From Mytilus edulis (lineage: Eukaryota > Mollusca > Bivalvia > Mytilida > Mytilidae): 64,000 nt of DNA. Where the stretch lies: NCBI RefSeq assembly GCF_963676685.1, contig NC_092344.1, forward strand, positions 49,808,830 through 49,872,829. Direction: 5' to 3'. Positions 25,405 to 37,234 of this stretch are shown here, in pieces. The position numbers were made by a program, and so were the translations under genes. The notes beneath the pieces were generated by a model. That model saw only the letters and a list, made by a program, of their open reading frames with translations, did not search any database and was not told the DNA's origin. Every line of letters starts with the position of its first letter. The stretch's first letter is position 1.

Positions 25405-25600
25405 TATCAAAGGTGCCAGGGTTATAATTTTATACGCCAGACGCGCGTTTCGTCTACATAAGACTCATATGTGACGCTCAAATCAAATTAGTTCTTAAGC
25501 AAAACAAGTAAAAAGTTGAGGAGCATTGAGGACACAAAATTCCAAAAAGTTGTGCCAAATACGGCTAAAGTCTGTGAATTCCTTAAACAATATTGGTTTT
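25405..25600 (-). mobile_element. Retrozyme fragment with a mutated hammerhead
   Basis: On the minus strand the retrozyme body (about 25600-25480) leads into GCGTCA, then CATATGA in place of CTGATGA, then an intact stem II (GTCTTATGTAGAC), GAAA, CGCGCGTC and TGGCGT. Two changes in the invariant core predict that it no longer self-cleaves. It abuts the left end of the block duplicated around paralogs A and B. Confidence 0.75.
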
Positions 25601-25756
25601 AATGCCACAAACTCCCCATTTTCTATTAAATGCAATAACATAATAAATAGCATTGCTTTGCTTATTAGGTTTGTGCTCTCATTGGTATATCTCTATTATT
25701 CATTATTTTTGCTGCTTTTTTTTTTATATTATTGCTGTTTGAAACTTTCGTAATAC

Positions 25757-26788
25757 TCATGTCTACAGAAGGGGTCATAAACCTTAAGGCAGATTCATGG
25801 GATACCGCCATCTTGGATTGTACTATCGCAATACACAATTAATCTAGTTATTTGCTCAAACCTGCAAATGTGTATACAGATGCGCAATTTTTTTGGTAAG
25901 ACTGTTAATTTATATGAAGAAAATTTGCTTATTTATTGCATTATCACAAACATGTAAACAGCAACCAAACATTTGTAGTTCAAAATCCTTTTTTAGGTAA
26001 ACCGTTTAGGGAGAGATAACTCTTTTAATAAAACTTAATACAGGAATGAAAGGGAAAGTTTTTATTTTTACTTGTAGCAAGAAAACAAGTTCCGTGACAC
26101 CATTATTTCTTTTTATGTTCTTAAAACATATTATAAAACCTGTCTTCTCACAAGCTATTTTGAAATTCTATCTCATAGATTTCTTTTTATACACAAAGAT
26201 GAGTTTTTTCATGAACAGTCTAAGCAAATTTAGGCAATTTTCAACGACTTGAAAAATAGCGCGGTGACCCATCCTTTTTTCAAATGAGCATAGTAAAATC
26301 TTCATTTTTGCAAATTATAAAAAAAAAAATTCTTAGGAAACATATTCCGAGGATCTACTTTAAGTGATCACCCCTAGTTTTTGGTGTGGTTCGTATTGCT
26401 TATTGTCGGTTTGTTTTCGATTGATGAGTTTGACTGTCCCTCTGGTATCTTTCGTCCTTCTTTTAAGATTAACAAAAACTTTTATGGAGACACTTTTCAT
26501 GTCATTTTTGTTTTTTTGTTCTGTTGTGTCTCATATATTGCTATTCACAGTACATCCTCTTTTCAATTTTATTTTATCAACAGTAGAAAATTGAGATAAT
26601 TTCCATATCTATTCTTTATTCAGTAGTTTCTGGATTTTTTTCTGTCCTAGTAAACAATTTAACCAAAATTGATCACCATAATTTCTGCTATCTTTCCTGA
26701 GGTGATTTTATATTTGTTTGTATGATGTATTTTTTTATGATTATGAATACCTCGGTGTCTAAAGAATTGTGTGGTTTGTATGAATCTG
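25757..26788 (+). repeat. About 1-kb insertion 3' of paralog A
   Basis: The flanks 25595-25757 and 26788 onward are contiguous in the duplicate block (34440-34610), so this kilobase was gained by block A or lost from block B. It includes a repeat (about 25792-26290, from ATACCGCCATCTTGG on) that recurs inverted at about 42455-42960, and an R3 fragment at 26350-26475. No gene is seen. Confidence 0.75.
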
Positions 26789-26823
26789 AACATATTTACA
26801 ACAAGACAAGTTGTATTTAACAT

Positions 26824-26829
26824 TTTATT
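26824..26829 (-). terminator. Polyadenylation signal of paralog A
   Basis: AATAAA on the minus strand, about 65 nt past the stop at 26895. Equivalent signals follow paralog B (34641-34646) and paralog C (49767-49772). Confidence 0.55.
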
Positions 26830-26894
26830 ATTTTATTATAAAACAAAATCATTTTACGTAAAAAATGTGGATTTCTTCAAAAGTCTTATTATGT

Positions 26895-28542
26895 TTATCC
26901 TGAGTATCCTTTAGATGGCCTTCTTCTGCAAATCCTGTGACAATCAACAGTGGTACAGTATTTGCTTGGTGCACAATCTGAATCAGTATGACATAGTTTT
27001 CTGCAATCACTTAGGTCCCCTCCTACTACTAACTGAGATACGATCCCTGAACCAGAGGAACTCACTGAACCTCCTCGTCTAGAAGAAATTGTGTTCAATA
27101 AATCCATGCCACTACCTCTAGATGAAATTGTGTCCAATGCATCCATTCCACTACGTCTAGCTGAGATAGCTTCAAGAATATCAGAACCTGTGTGACCAGA
27201 CATTGAACCACTGCTACCAATAGTTTCCAAATGACCATTGTTAGATAGATCCAAACGTCCAGTCAAAGACTGACCTAAACCAATACGGCTACCAGATGAT
27301 ATTTGTACGCAATAACTGTTACATCCCTCGTGGACACATTTGAGTCCTAATCCACATAGTTTATTTTCTCCACATCCATAACTGCATTTTGAACCATCAA
27401 TGCTTGACAGTCTAGAAAGGTCAGATGACGAACCTCTTATAACTTCTGAGACTGCGTTTCCCCTTCTTATAGACTCCGACAATCTAGATGCACCAACTAC
27501 ACTCCCAGATGAAACTTGGACGCAATAACTGTCACAACCATCTCGTACACATTTCTGTCCTACGCTACATAGTTTATTTACTCCGCACTCATTATGACAG
27601 TTTCTGTTAATACCATCATTGCTCAATACACTACCAGACCTTTGAAATGAAGAGCTTCTTATAATTCCAGTGACATCTGAACTTCTTCTGTCAGATCCTG
27701 CTCGTCTATTTGCATCAATTACATCCAATACAGAAAGTGAGTCTCCACGATGACCTCCAATGTCTCTACCAACTCCATTTTCAAGCTGTAATACTTTATT
27801 CACTCCATGTAGACCTAATTTCTTTTCTGTAGGAGTATAAGCTATAAAAAAGTGTAATAGAATTTGTAAAAATTAATTTAATATAAAAATAAAATTTAAA
27901 TCCTATTCAAGCCCTCCTGATTAAGGTCAATCCCGAATAAACCGACACATGAACTTATAAAGCTGGCATTTCCATTGTAGATTCAAATTATGATTACATT
28001 TTTGCAGATAGATCAGTGGTTAGTAAGGTTTGTCATATTTATGAATTAACTGTTTACAAAACTCTTCATTACTAGTATTCGCAAATCTTTCGATTCGCTT
28101 TACAAGAAAGAGATTACATTAGCTTTTTGGAAACACTTTTTGGATATTTGATGTCCCCAATACTCTTCAAACTTTGCACTTGGTTTGTCATTTTTACTTT
28201 TGCATGCAAGATAATTTAAGAGTTTTTTTGTAGAAGAAACGCATGTTTGGCATAAATAATTATAAATGTGGTATCTTTGATGTGATGAAAGGGTTAAATT
28301 AATCTAATTACGTAAGAAAAATTTGTTTTGAAAAAAAAAATCATAAAAAATTCAAGACATTAACGTTGAATGCCAAACTCGTGTTTAGTCTACATAATGC
28401 TCATCAGTGTCAATTGTAACATTGAAATCCAAATAAAAAAATAGCATATAGATTCGAAGAAATCGTATATAAAATCGTTCTTACCGGCTACTGTCATTAT
28501 GGTCAATGCCACTGATAGTAATATGGTTTGAAATCCCATCAT
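26895..28542 (-). CDS. Secreted WAP-like cysteine-repeat protein, paralog A
   Basis: Two coding exons, 28542-28485 (signal peptide MMGFQTILLSVALTIMTVA) and 27841-26895, join in phase 1 to give 334 aa; a 5' UTR exon ends at 29389. The mature protein is Ser/Gly/Arg-rich and low in complexity, with three six-cysteine repeats at residues about 101-126, 172-197 and 299-324, each C-x3-C-x5-C-x5-C-x4-C-x3-C. The spacing is that of a WAP four-disulfide core lacking Cys1 and Cys6, which pair with each other in WAP domains. An IIRSSS/VIRGSSS motif precedes the first two repeats. Between repeats 2 and 3 a 13-residue unit (DILEAISARRSGM type) occurs three times. The protein ends in a basic tail. Its function is not known; a secreted matrix, byssus, shell or inhibitor-like role would fit the family but is a guess. 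Paralog B is a close duplicate. Confidence 0.87.
28010..28430 (+). mobile_element. Decayed retrozyme in the intron of paralog A
   Basis: Retrozyme body similarity (AATTAACTGTTTACAAAAC, later TTAGCTTTTTGG and CTTCAAACTTTGC) lies on the plus strand. On the minus strand at about 28365-28405 there is CTGATGA, a stem II-like GCATTATGTAGAC, then TAAA instead of GAAA, a decayed hammerhead. The same relic is in the matching intron of paralog B (about 35760-36150), so it predates the duplication. Confidence 0.6.
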
Positions 28543-29388
28543 CTTCAAGTATCTGAAATATACAAGATAAACCTGCCTTAGAAAATATTAAGTAATTTAG
28601 ATATTTATAAATCAGTTATTTGCCAAAAAAATGTCTTTTATTACGTAAAACCTGCAAAACAAGTACATTAAATCCGGAAAATCCCTTATCAAATGGCAAA
28701 CTCAAAAGTTCGAATGTTACAAACGAACGGAAAACAACTGTCATGTTTCTGACTTTGTACAGGCATTTTCTTATTTAGAAACTTATAGATTAACCCTGAT
28801 TGAATATCTAGCAAAACTTGTTTAACAGACGAAGATATGTACGTATGAAAATAATACTCGGCCAAACGTCAGAAATACTAGGTTTGTTAGACAAAGTTTG
28901 TGTTATGTCAAAATCATTGCGAAATTTAAAAAAAAAAATGTTTAGGAAAACTAACTTTAAAGTAATAAAAAAACGACTTAAGACAAATAAAAGAGGGGGA
29001 AATGAAAAAAAGATGCAATATTTCCACCAAAATGATATATTTCAATGCAGTTATAGGAAAGGAATATGTGTTCAATCTTACTTCAATCAAAATAATAATA
29101 ATATGTCGTTTGAACTTTTAAATTAAATTGCTTAATGAGTTGAATATATTAAACAAAGAGATCGCAGATGTATCCAATAGACCCATTTCAAAACCTGACA
29201 TATAACTTAAATTGAAAATATTGAAAATCGTATTATCTTTCCCAATTCATAATCAAGCGTTTTCAAACATTCCGTTAAAATATGAGATTTTCAGTTTAGT
29301 TCTTTATACAGCAATATTTTATTTAAAGGAAATATTTCTACAAATGAACAGTTGTTGGTAACCTATAAACACTTCAACGAAATCTTAC

Positions 29389-29461
29389 CTTATTTCGTAG
29401 CAATTATCAGTACAAAGAATGAATTATTAATGTTCTACTAATACAGAACTGTTCTTTTATA
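29389..29461 (-). promoter_or_regulatory. TATA promoter and 5' UTR exon of paralog A
   Basis: GGTATAAAAGAAC on the minus strand puts a TATA box at 29461-29455. A 5' UTR exon follows, ending at 29389 with the donor ATAAG|GTAAGA. The next exon begins at 28552 after TTTCAG, ten bases before the ATG. The same arrangement is found for paralog B. Confidence 0.8.
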
Positions 29462-29497
29462 CCATCTCAAATGTTTTGTTTATTATTTACATGAAAA

Positions 29498-29532
29498 CAA
29501 GGAAATACCAATTAAACCACAAATGATGAATT
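29498..29532 (-). promoter_or_regulatory. Conserved upstream block of the WAP-like genes (copy A)
   Basis: In plus-strand reading: CAAGGAAAT, eight bases, AAACCACAAATGATGAATT. It lies 37 bp upstream of the TATA box. The same block stands before paralogs B and C and the orphan exon. A second shared word (ATGTCTAATGGAAAT) lies about 35 bp further upstream. Confidence 0.7.
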
Positions 29533-29639
29533 CTGTAAAAAAAAATGTATAATTCAGACTTACATGTCTAATGGAAATTTTATCATATGGAATAGCATAT
29601 TATTTTAACAAATGTACGTCATGGAGTCAAGTTCACATC

Positions 29640-31601
29640 ATGTTTCCTCATGCTACACACTTGGTTTTACAATGACATCATAGTAGATGCATGTACTACA
29701 AAAGGATGTTTGATGTATTGATAATGCACATAAATACACACATTATGCATAATGTTATAAACAGATACTTGCACGCACAGTTTTAATTAACAAACAAGAC
29801 TGTTTCAATTCCTTAAACAATAAGTAACGAAATTTGGCTCTATTTTTTTAGATTTATTTATTCTCATAAGATAATTGAATCGTCAATGATAATTTGTTTT
29901 GGTTTTCCAGCACTTGAATTTCTTTGAAGAAATACAATGGGAATAGATTGAATATCAACAACGAAAAAAACACAAATCCCATGTTATTTTTACAATCACT
30001 TTGTCGATGAAATTTGTCGATGAATTTTTGTATTGCCAGGAAGTACCGTTGATACGTTCGGTTTCGATAGATTATATACTCGAAAGAGTTGATAATTTTT
30101 GAAAACTTAGGGTTTTCTTTGGTGGAAACGAAATGTGCCCGTATCCTTGCTGATCTCTTCTAATTTTCATATGAACCAGAGTTCCTTCAGAAGATAAAAA
30201 AAAGCCAGGTTGTCTAATTTCACTTTCAGATATACTGATGATGTTCTTTCCATTTTTCATCCGAACTTTTCTGATTTGGTTCTGATTTTGGCACATTTTA
30301 TTAGAATAATAATGGTCTATAAGCAGTTTCATTTATTTCATGTTTGAAGCGGTGCAAATTTTTTGATTTAAATGAATTTGACTTTTACCAAAATATGCAT
30401 TGTAGCAAAGGGGAAGAATAATTGTGGTATAAAACCAGAAACACGAAAAATAATTGTATTTAACAGAAAGGAAACACATAACGGACTTTTGGAAAAAAGG
30501 GAGAGGGCTTTTGATACCTTATATGAAATTCTCCAGTCATAATATCTTTTACCAAAATTCATCCTACAACAGTTTACAAGCTGTATATGCCTGCGATTTC
30601 GCGGGTGTGTTCTAGTAATGTTTTATATTCCGACTAAATGAATATGTTGATACATCGAAATGACTGACACTACAGTTACATCTAAACTTAAACATTTGAA
30701 ATTGCTATGTTTTTATATTTTTCTTTTGCACTTTTTACATTAAATACCATTTTAGTCTTTGGATATCCAGAGATATAAATATATACTGACTGGATATAAG
30801 ATGATGCGTAGAACTTTATCAACGACGTCAAGCTCCTTCTTTAGTATGGCTGACACTCATTTTGTCGAATCAGCGGCGCTCAAATTAAGTCGTATGACTA
30901 AATAAATGACGAAATTTACAAGCTTCGAAAATTAAAACGCCAGATTTTGAATTATAGATTATTCCAATGGTTCATTGATTGTCAGAATAATGGGCGTATT
31001 ATCAGTTTTTGTATTAAAGTGTTTTGTATTTTTGTTGTAGGATCTGAACTGTGTTGTTTTTTTTTTGTCTTTCAGTAAGGTTATCTTATAATGAATGATT
31101 TGGCAAAATAAAGCTTTTTAGAGATATGTGACCAAAAGAATGTACGCTGGACAGCACAAGACTCAGCAAAGAATGAAAAACTTATAAACATTAGATAGTA
31201 TCTGGCGATGGTTGTTATGTCAAGTTGAGATCATGTAGCATTTCAGGTAAACTTTTAATGTTGTAATACATCCAACACACATAATGCGCAGTTACTCTTC
31301 GCACATACTAATGAAATCTCGTTTTATTCACTCATGTGTTTGGATCAAATACTGTGAAACAATTTTCAAGTTTAGTGTGAACATCGTATGACAATGTATG
31401 ATTAGCTCTTTCCTTCACTGAAATCGCTTAAAATAAATGATGTTTATTAAAAGCCTTGCAAAAAACAGAAATCAGTTTGGTTTTGTTTTTGAATATCTTT
31501 GTTCAATGTTAGATCGAGAGTGTGAAATGCTTAGCCATATCATAAATTTGACTTGTTCTAGAATTCTTTTGTATAATGCTTGTTGATTTGATTATAGGTA
31601 A
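29640..31601. other. Intergenic, no gene seen
   Basis: The left part, to about 30060, is the shared upstream flank of blocks A and B. Beyond it only short unconvincing ORFs appear. Confidence 0.6.
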
Positions 31602-31839
31602 GGGATGATATCAAAAGTTCAATGTAGGATAAAAAAAAACTTAATTCACATAGTTTTTTCACTGACCCCCCCCCCCCCCCCCCCCCTTCTTAACTTAATT
31701 TGGGAAAAATTGATTTACCAATAGGGATATATGTAAAAATCGATTTTAGATATACAAACCTGCAGAATTTTAACCCCCCACCCCCAAACTATTTGATTTA
31801 AGTTTTTTTTATCCTACATCGATCTTTTGATGTCGTCCC
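31602..31839. mobile_element. MITE, GGGACGACATC family, copy 1
   Basis: The ends match the element at 40661-40887: imperfect inverted termini of about 40 bp around GGGA(C/T)GA(C/T)ATCAAAAG and GGATAAAAA..CTTAA. It carries a pure run of 21 C at 31666-31686 where the sister copy has an interrupted C-rich tract. No matching target duplication remains. Confidence 0.85.
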
Positions 31840-32132
31840 GAAGTACAAAACCTGTTTTTAGGCTTATTCGATATGTCATTTCCAGGGAAAAGAGGACGGG
31901 ATGGTAAAAACAAAAATTGGAACATATCCGTCGTTATCTGTGAAACAAATATATTATATAACGTCTTATAATTTTTGATGTGATGATTTCAACTTCTTTT
32001 GTGACTCTTGGTGCATCATTTGAGCAACATTCCTTTATCGAGGAAATCATGATAAGAAATGCAAGCCATGAATTATCGTACCCAATAAGATATATATACC
32101 TCATATGAAGACATTGCTTTAATATAGGGAAA

Positions 32133-32200
32133 TTATAAGTTTACAATTGGGAAACTGAAATCATATGTTTCTTCGTAAAATTTTGTACCCAATCGATTAT
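32133..32200 (-). pseudogene. Short reverse-transcriptase shred
   Basis: The minus strand reads LGTKFYEETYDFSFPIVNL, matching the YDKRDDFSFPIV region of the RT relic at 9186-9616. An R1-type end (about 32225-32320) follows. From 32440 to 33700 no gene is seen. Confidence 0.6.
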
Positions 32201-33699
32201 GATTGTCAGTCCTAGATGTAAGGTAAAATACGAGGCGGTGACTTATAATTGTTATTTGCTGTGTCATTTGGTCTTTTATGTAGACTTGTCTTTGGCAAAC
32301 ATACCACATCTTCTTATTTTGAATTAACTGTACCGGTTCCATCGTTTACAAGTTTTAAAGGATGGATGCGCTCAACTTGGTCACCAAATGTTCAATCATT
32401 TATTGATTATCTTTACAATATAAATAAATGACGGATAAGGTTTGCTTTATTTCATTCTGTCCAGGAAGCTCTTGTGGCACAGGTGGTTCCCTTGAAAATT
32501 CCGATAGTTTGTTGAAAAATACGTTCTCCAAACGTATCAAATAAATTGTCAATCAAAAAACCATAGATGTAAATGAGAGGGAAAAAATTATCCTCATACT
32601 ACCAGTACTCCCTGAACATGTTAAAGAACTCTAATATCATTGAATTTCTTTTCGGTCTACTTGTTTTAAATGAAAACAATTTGACTTATGATTGAGTGGC
32701 ATATTACAATCCACTAAGTGTCATTTTTTTTTATTAGATCAGCTTTTGTATGATGCTGTCTCTGTATTTGCTAGTAATAAGAGAAATAATATGTGATAAC
32801 ATATGTCATTTTTCTACGTGACCGTGTCTTCATTATATTCCATTCGGTTACTGGCTAGTTCATTATCAAGTAATTTATAAGAAAATAAAGAAATACAAGC
32901 GTTATTTGTCTGACATTTCATTATGATGTTTGTATCTTTTTGTTAATCGGATCACACCGGTTAGATTGTGTTTTTATAAGTTTTTGGAATCATTGCGGGT
33001 TCATTTTATTTGCTAAATTGTTGTGTGTGATCGAACTAGGTATTTTAATTCCAAATGTTCATTAGCTTATAATGGGAAAGTAAATTTGACTTGTTGATGA
33101 TGTTATTCTGTCAGATGGGTTTTCATGCAGAATACTACCGCTTTGTGTAGGTACTTTGCTGTTGTTTTCGTTTGTCTTGCTTATCTAACAATAGTATTTT
33201 TATTAAACGTACAAAATGATATGGTCTAATATCTTTTTAGTAGTTTCTCTTTGCTTGCATCTGTTTGTTTGAATAATGAGTCATGATTATTTTGTATGAT
33301 ATAATATTGATGTGTGCTGTAGTATGTCAATGCACGACTTTTTAATTCCCTTCTGTATATTCTTAAGTATACAAAAAGGAGTATACGAAAACGTGGCGAT
33401 TTTCTTGTTTGATCGAGGGAAATTGTCTTTAATCTGGGGTAGTTATGTAAAACATGACATTAAAATGTCAGTCGGAAAGCATTTGACTCATAGCACAATA
33501 TTCAGCAATTGAACTCTAAAAACAAATGAAGTACGAATTAAAAAATCTTGTAGCTATTGGAAGCAAAAATTCAATTAATAAAATAGTTGAAATAACATGA
33601 CGATCTGATCATACCAAAGCCGTACATATATCATGTGTGAACTGGGTGTCAGTAAATGCGAGTACTCTCAGATCTGTACAAAGTGTATTTATGTTGTTG

Positions 33700-34020
33700 G
33701 GATGTACAAGTACGTTTCCCCGGCAACGTCCACTCTGTGTTTTTACTAGGTGTATTTCTATATGTATCCATCTGATGAGTTAAAAAAATCGGAGTGAAAG
33801 ATACCAGAGGGACATCCAAACTTATCAATTAAATATAAACAGATAAAAACGTCATAGCTACAAAAGAAAAAGACCACCAGACAAACAATAGTACACAAAA
33901 CAAAACATAAAAAAATAAAAACTAAGCAAATCACACAACCAAAAACTGAGTGTGATCTCATGTGCTCAAGAAGGGTAAGCAGATCATGCTCCACATGTGG
34001 CACCTATCGTTTTGCTGGTG
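33700..34020 (-). repeat. R1 upstream piece and R3 copy
   Basis: 33700-33780 matches the region upstream of the R1 copy at 20430-20500. 33780-34020 is R3 in minus orientation (GATACCAGAGGGACATCC to CAAGAAGGGTAAGCAGATC). From 34021 to 34440 nothing is recognised. Confidence 0.7.
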
Positions 34021-34716
34021 TTATAACAAACCCGATAAATAGTCTTATTCGGTAGGTCACATTCGTGAAATAGATCTATCCATCAGCGATATGAAAAACC
34101 AGACATCTTTCTTTTTTTTGTTTTTCTTTTTAGATAGTCCTGTCTCACAGAGTCGAATAAGAAAATCCCAAGCATTCGCGGTTTTTTTTTAATGCTTTGT
34201 GTTTTCATTGAAAAAAATTTGACTGAAAATATAGTTGACAAGAATTATAGAAGTTAGGGTAAACATCTATTTTTCAGTTGTTGGATTTTTAATTTTCTAA
34301 AACATGATGGCTTACACATATTTGACCTGCAAACAATATACTTTTTCCATGTAGATTATCAAATTTAAAGGTAATATCGTTAAAACAGTCTCACCGGGTT
34401 AAATGCAATCACAATAGACAAATTAATCCTGTTAAAATCTGGGTTTTATTTGCCACAAACTCTCCATTTTCTATTTAATGCAATAACACAATAAATAGTA
34501 TTGCTATGCACCAAGTTTTCCTTAGGTTTATGCACTCAATGGTACATCCCTATTAATCATTACCTTAGCTTTTTTATATGATTGTTCTTTTAAACTTTCG
34601 TAAAGCACATATTTACAACAAGACTAGTTGTATTAAACATTTTATTTATTTATCTATAAAAAAAAAATCAGTTTGCGTAAAAAAAAATGTGGATTTCTTC
34701 AAAGTTCTAATAATGT

Positions 34717-36268
34717 TCATCCTGAGTATCCTTTAGATGGTCTTCTTCTGCAAATCCTGTGACATTTAACGTTGGTACAGTATTTGCTTGGTGCACAATC
34801 TGAATCAGTATTACATAGTCTTCTGCAGTCACTGGGGACTCCTACTACTGATTGAGATACGATCCCTGAATTAGATGAACCAGATGATCCTCTTCGTCTA
34901 GAAGAAACTGTGTCTAATAAATCCATGCGACTACGTCTAGCTGAGATAGCGTCAAGAATGTCAGAACCTGTGTGACCAGACAATGTACGACTGCTACCAA
35001 TAGTTTCTGAATGAGCATTGCTAGATAGATCCAAACGTCCAGTCAAAGACTGACCAGAACCAATTAAGCTACCAGATGCTATTTGTACGCAATAGCTGTT
35101 GCATCCTTCGTGGACACATTTATGTCCTAATCCACATAGTTTATTGTCTCCACATCCATAATTGCATTTCAAACCATCAATGCTTGACAGTCTTGATAGG
35201 TCAGATGACGAACCTCTCCTAATTTCTGAGACTGTGTTTCCCCTTCTTATAGACTCCGACAATCTAGATGCACCAACTACACTTCCGGATGAAACTTGGA
35301 CGCAATAACTGTCACAACCATCTCGTACACATTTCTGTCCTACGCTACATAGTTTATTTACTCCGCACTCATTATGACAGTTTTTGTTAATACCATCATT
35401 GCTCAATACACTACCAGACCTTTGAAATGAAGAGCTTCTTATAATTCCAGAGACATCTGAACTTCTTCTGTCAGATCCTGCTCGTCTATTTGCATCAATT
35501 ACATCCAATACAGAAAGTGAGTCTCCAAGATGACCCCTAATATCTCCTCCATTTTCAAGCTGTAAAACCTTGTTCACTCCATGTAGACCTAATTTCTTTT
35601 CTGTAGGTGTATAAGCTATAAAAAAAGTGTAGAAGAATTTGTAAAAAATTAATTTAAAAAAAAATGTTTTTAAATAGTATTCAAGCCCTGATTAAGGTGA
35701 ATCCCGACACATGAACTTTTTAAGCTGGCATTTCCATTGAAGATCCAAATTATGATAACATTTGTGAAGATTGATCATTGGTCAGCTAAGTTTGTCACAA
35801 AATTCTTAACTATTCGAAAATCTTTCGATTCGCTTTACCAGAAAGGGATTACATTAGCTTTTTGGAAACACTGTTTGGATATTTTGTGTCCCCAATACTC
35901 TTCAACTTTGCACTTGGTTTGTCATTTTCACTTTTTCAAGAAAGCTATTGTATGAGTATTTTGGAGAAGCATGTTTGACATAAAGACTAATAAATGTGGT
36001 ATCTTTGATGTGCTGATAGGGTAAATTTTATCTAGTTACGTAAGAAAAATTTGTTTTGAAAAAAAAATCATAAAAAATTCAAGACAATAACGTGGAATGC
36101 CAATCTCGGGTTTAGTCTACATAATGCTCATTAGTGGCAATCGTATCATAGAAATCCAAATAAAAGATAACATATAAATTCGAAGAAATCGTATATAAAA
36201 TCGTTCTTACCGGCTACTGTCATTATGGTCAATGCCACTGATAGTAATGTGGTTTGAAATCCCATCAT
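34717..36268 (-). CDS. Secreted WAP-like cysteine-repeat protein, paralog B
   Basis: Exons 36268-36211 (signal peptide MMGFQTTLLSVALTIMTVA) and 35615-34717 join in phase 1 to give 318 aa. It is a recent duplicate of paralog A: same exon limits, same 5' UTR exon (ends 37092) and TATA box, and near-identical protein. The three six-cysteine repeats are at about residues 99-124, 170-195 and 283-308 and all cysteines are kept. The 13-residue DILDAISARRS unit is present only twice (three in A), which explains most of the length difference. The second pre-repeat motif is EIRRGSSS rather than VIRGSSS. The frame is open throughout, so both copies look functional. AATAAA at 34641-34646 (minus) follows the stop. 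Confidence 0.87.
35760..36150 (+). mobile_element. Decayed retrozyme in the intron of paralog B
   Basis: This is the counterpart of 28010-28430. On the minus strand the hammerhead core has become CTAATGA followed by GCATTATGTAGAC and TAAA, so it is inactive by sequence. Confidence 0.55.
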
Positions 36269-37091
36269 CTTAAAGTATCTGAAATATACAAGATAACCAT
36301 ACCTTAGAAAATATAAAGCAAGTAAGATATTTATAAATCAGTTTTTTTCAAAAAATTGCTTTTTATTACGAAAGACCCGCAAAAAAAGTAAATTAACCGC
36401 GGAAAATCCCTTATCAAATGACAACCTCAAAAGCTTAACACATCAAAGGAACGGAAAACAACTGTCATAATGCTGACTTTGTACGGGTATTTCCTTATTT
36501 AGAAAATGGTAGATTAACCCTGTTTTTATAGCTAGCAAAACATCACTTGATTAACAGACGAAACTATGTACGTTTGAAAAAATCCTCGGTCAAACGTCAG
36601 AAAATACTATATTTGGTTGACAAGGTTTGTGTTATGTTAAAATCATTGCGACAGTAAAACAAAAATGTTTGGGAAAACTACTTTTAAAGTTATAAAAAAC
36701 GACTTAAGATAAATAAAAGAGGGGGAAATTTTAAAAGATGCAATATTTCCACCCAAATGATATACTTCAATGCAGCTGTAGGCAAGAAATCTGTGTTCAA
36801 TCTTATTCCAATCAAAGTAATACAAATATGTCGTTTGCATTTTTAAATTAAATTGCATAATGAATTGAAATGATATATTAAACAAAGAGATCGCAACTGT
36901 ATCCAAATGACACATATCAAAAACTGACATATAACTTTGATATGTTGAAAATCGTATTATCTTACCCGATTCATAATCAGGCATCCGTTAAGATAGGAAT
37001 ATTTTCAGTTTAGTTCTTTAAACAGCTAATAGATCTACAAACTAACAATTGTTGGTAAACTATAAACACTTCAACTTGAAAGAAATCTTAC

Positions 37092-37164
37092 CTTATTTCG
37101 TAGCAACTATCAGTTTGAAGAATGAATTAATAATGTTCTTCTAATACAGAACTGTTCTTTTATA
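37092..37164 (-). promoter_or_regulatory. TATA promoter and 5' UTR exon of paralog B
   Basis: TATAAAA at 37164-37158 on the minus strand sits in the same GATGGTATAAAAGAACAG context as paralog A. The 5' UTR exon ends at 37092 with ATAAG|GTAAGA, and the next exon starts at 36278. Confidence 0.8.
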
Positions 37165-37199
37165 CCATCTCAAATGTTTTGTTTTTAGTTACATTCAAA

Positions 37200-37234
37200 C
37201 AAGGAAATGCTAATCAAACCACATATGATGAATT
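37200..37234 (-). promoter_or_regulatory. Conserved upstream block (copy B)
   Basis: CAAGGAAAT, then AAACCACATATGATGAATT in plus-strand reading, 36 bp upstream of the TATA box. The shared flank of blocks A and B continues to about 37750. From there to 39030 no gene is seen. Confidence 0.7.

Noticed and set aside
28818..29126. Lys-rich 102-aa plus-strand frame
   Set aside because: It is antisense within the first intron of paralog A and is not open in the duplicate block at paralog B.
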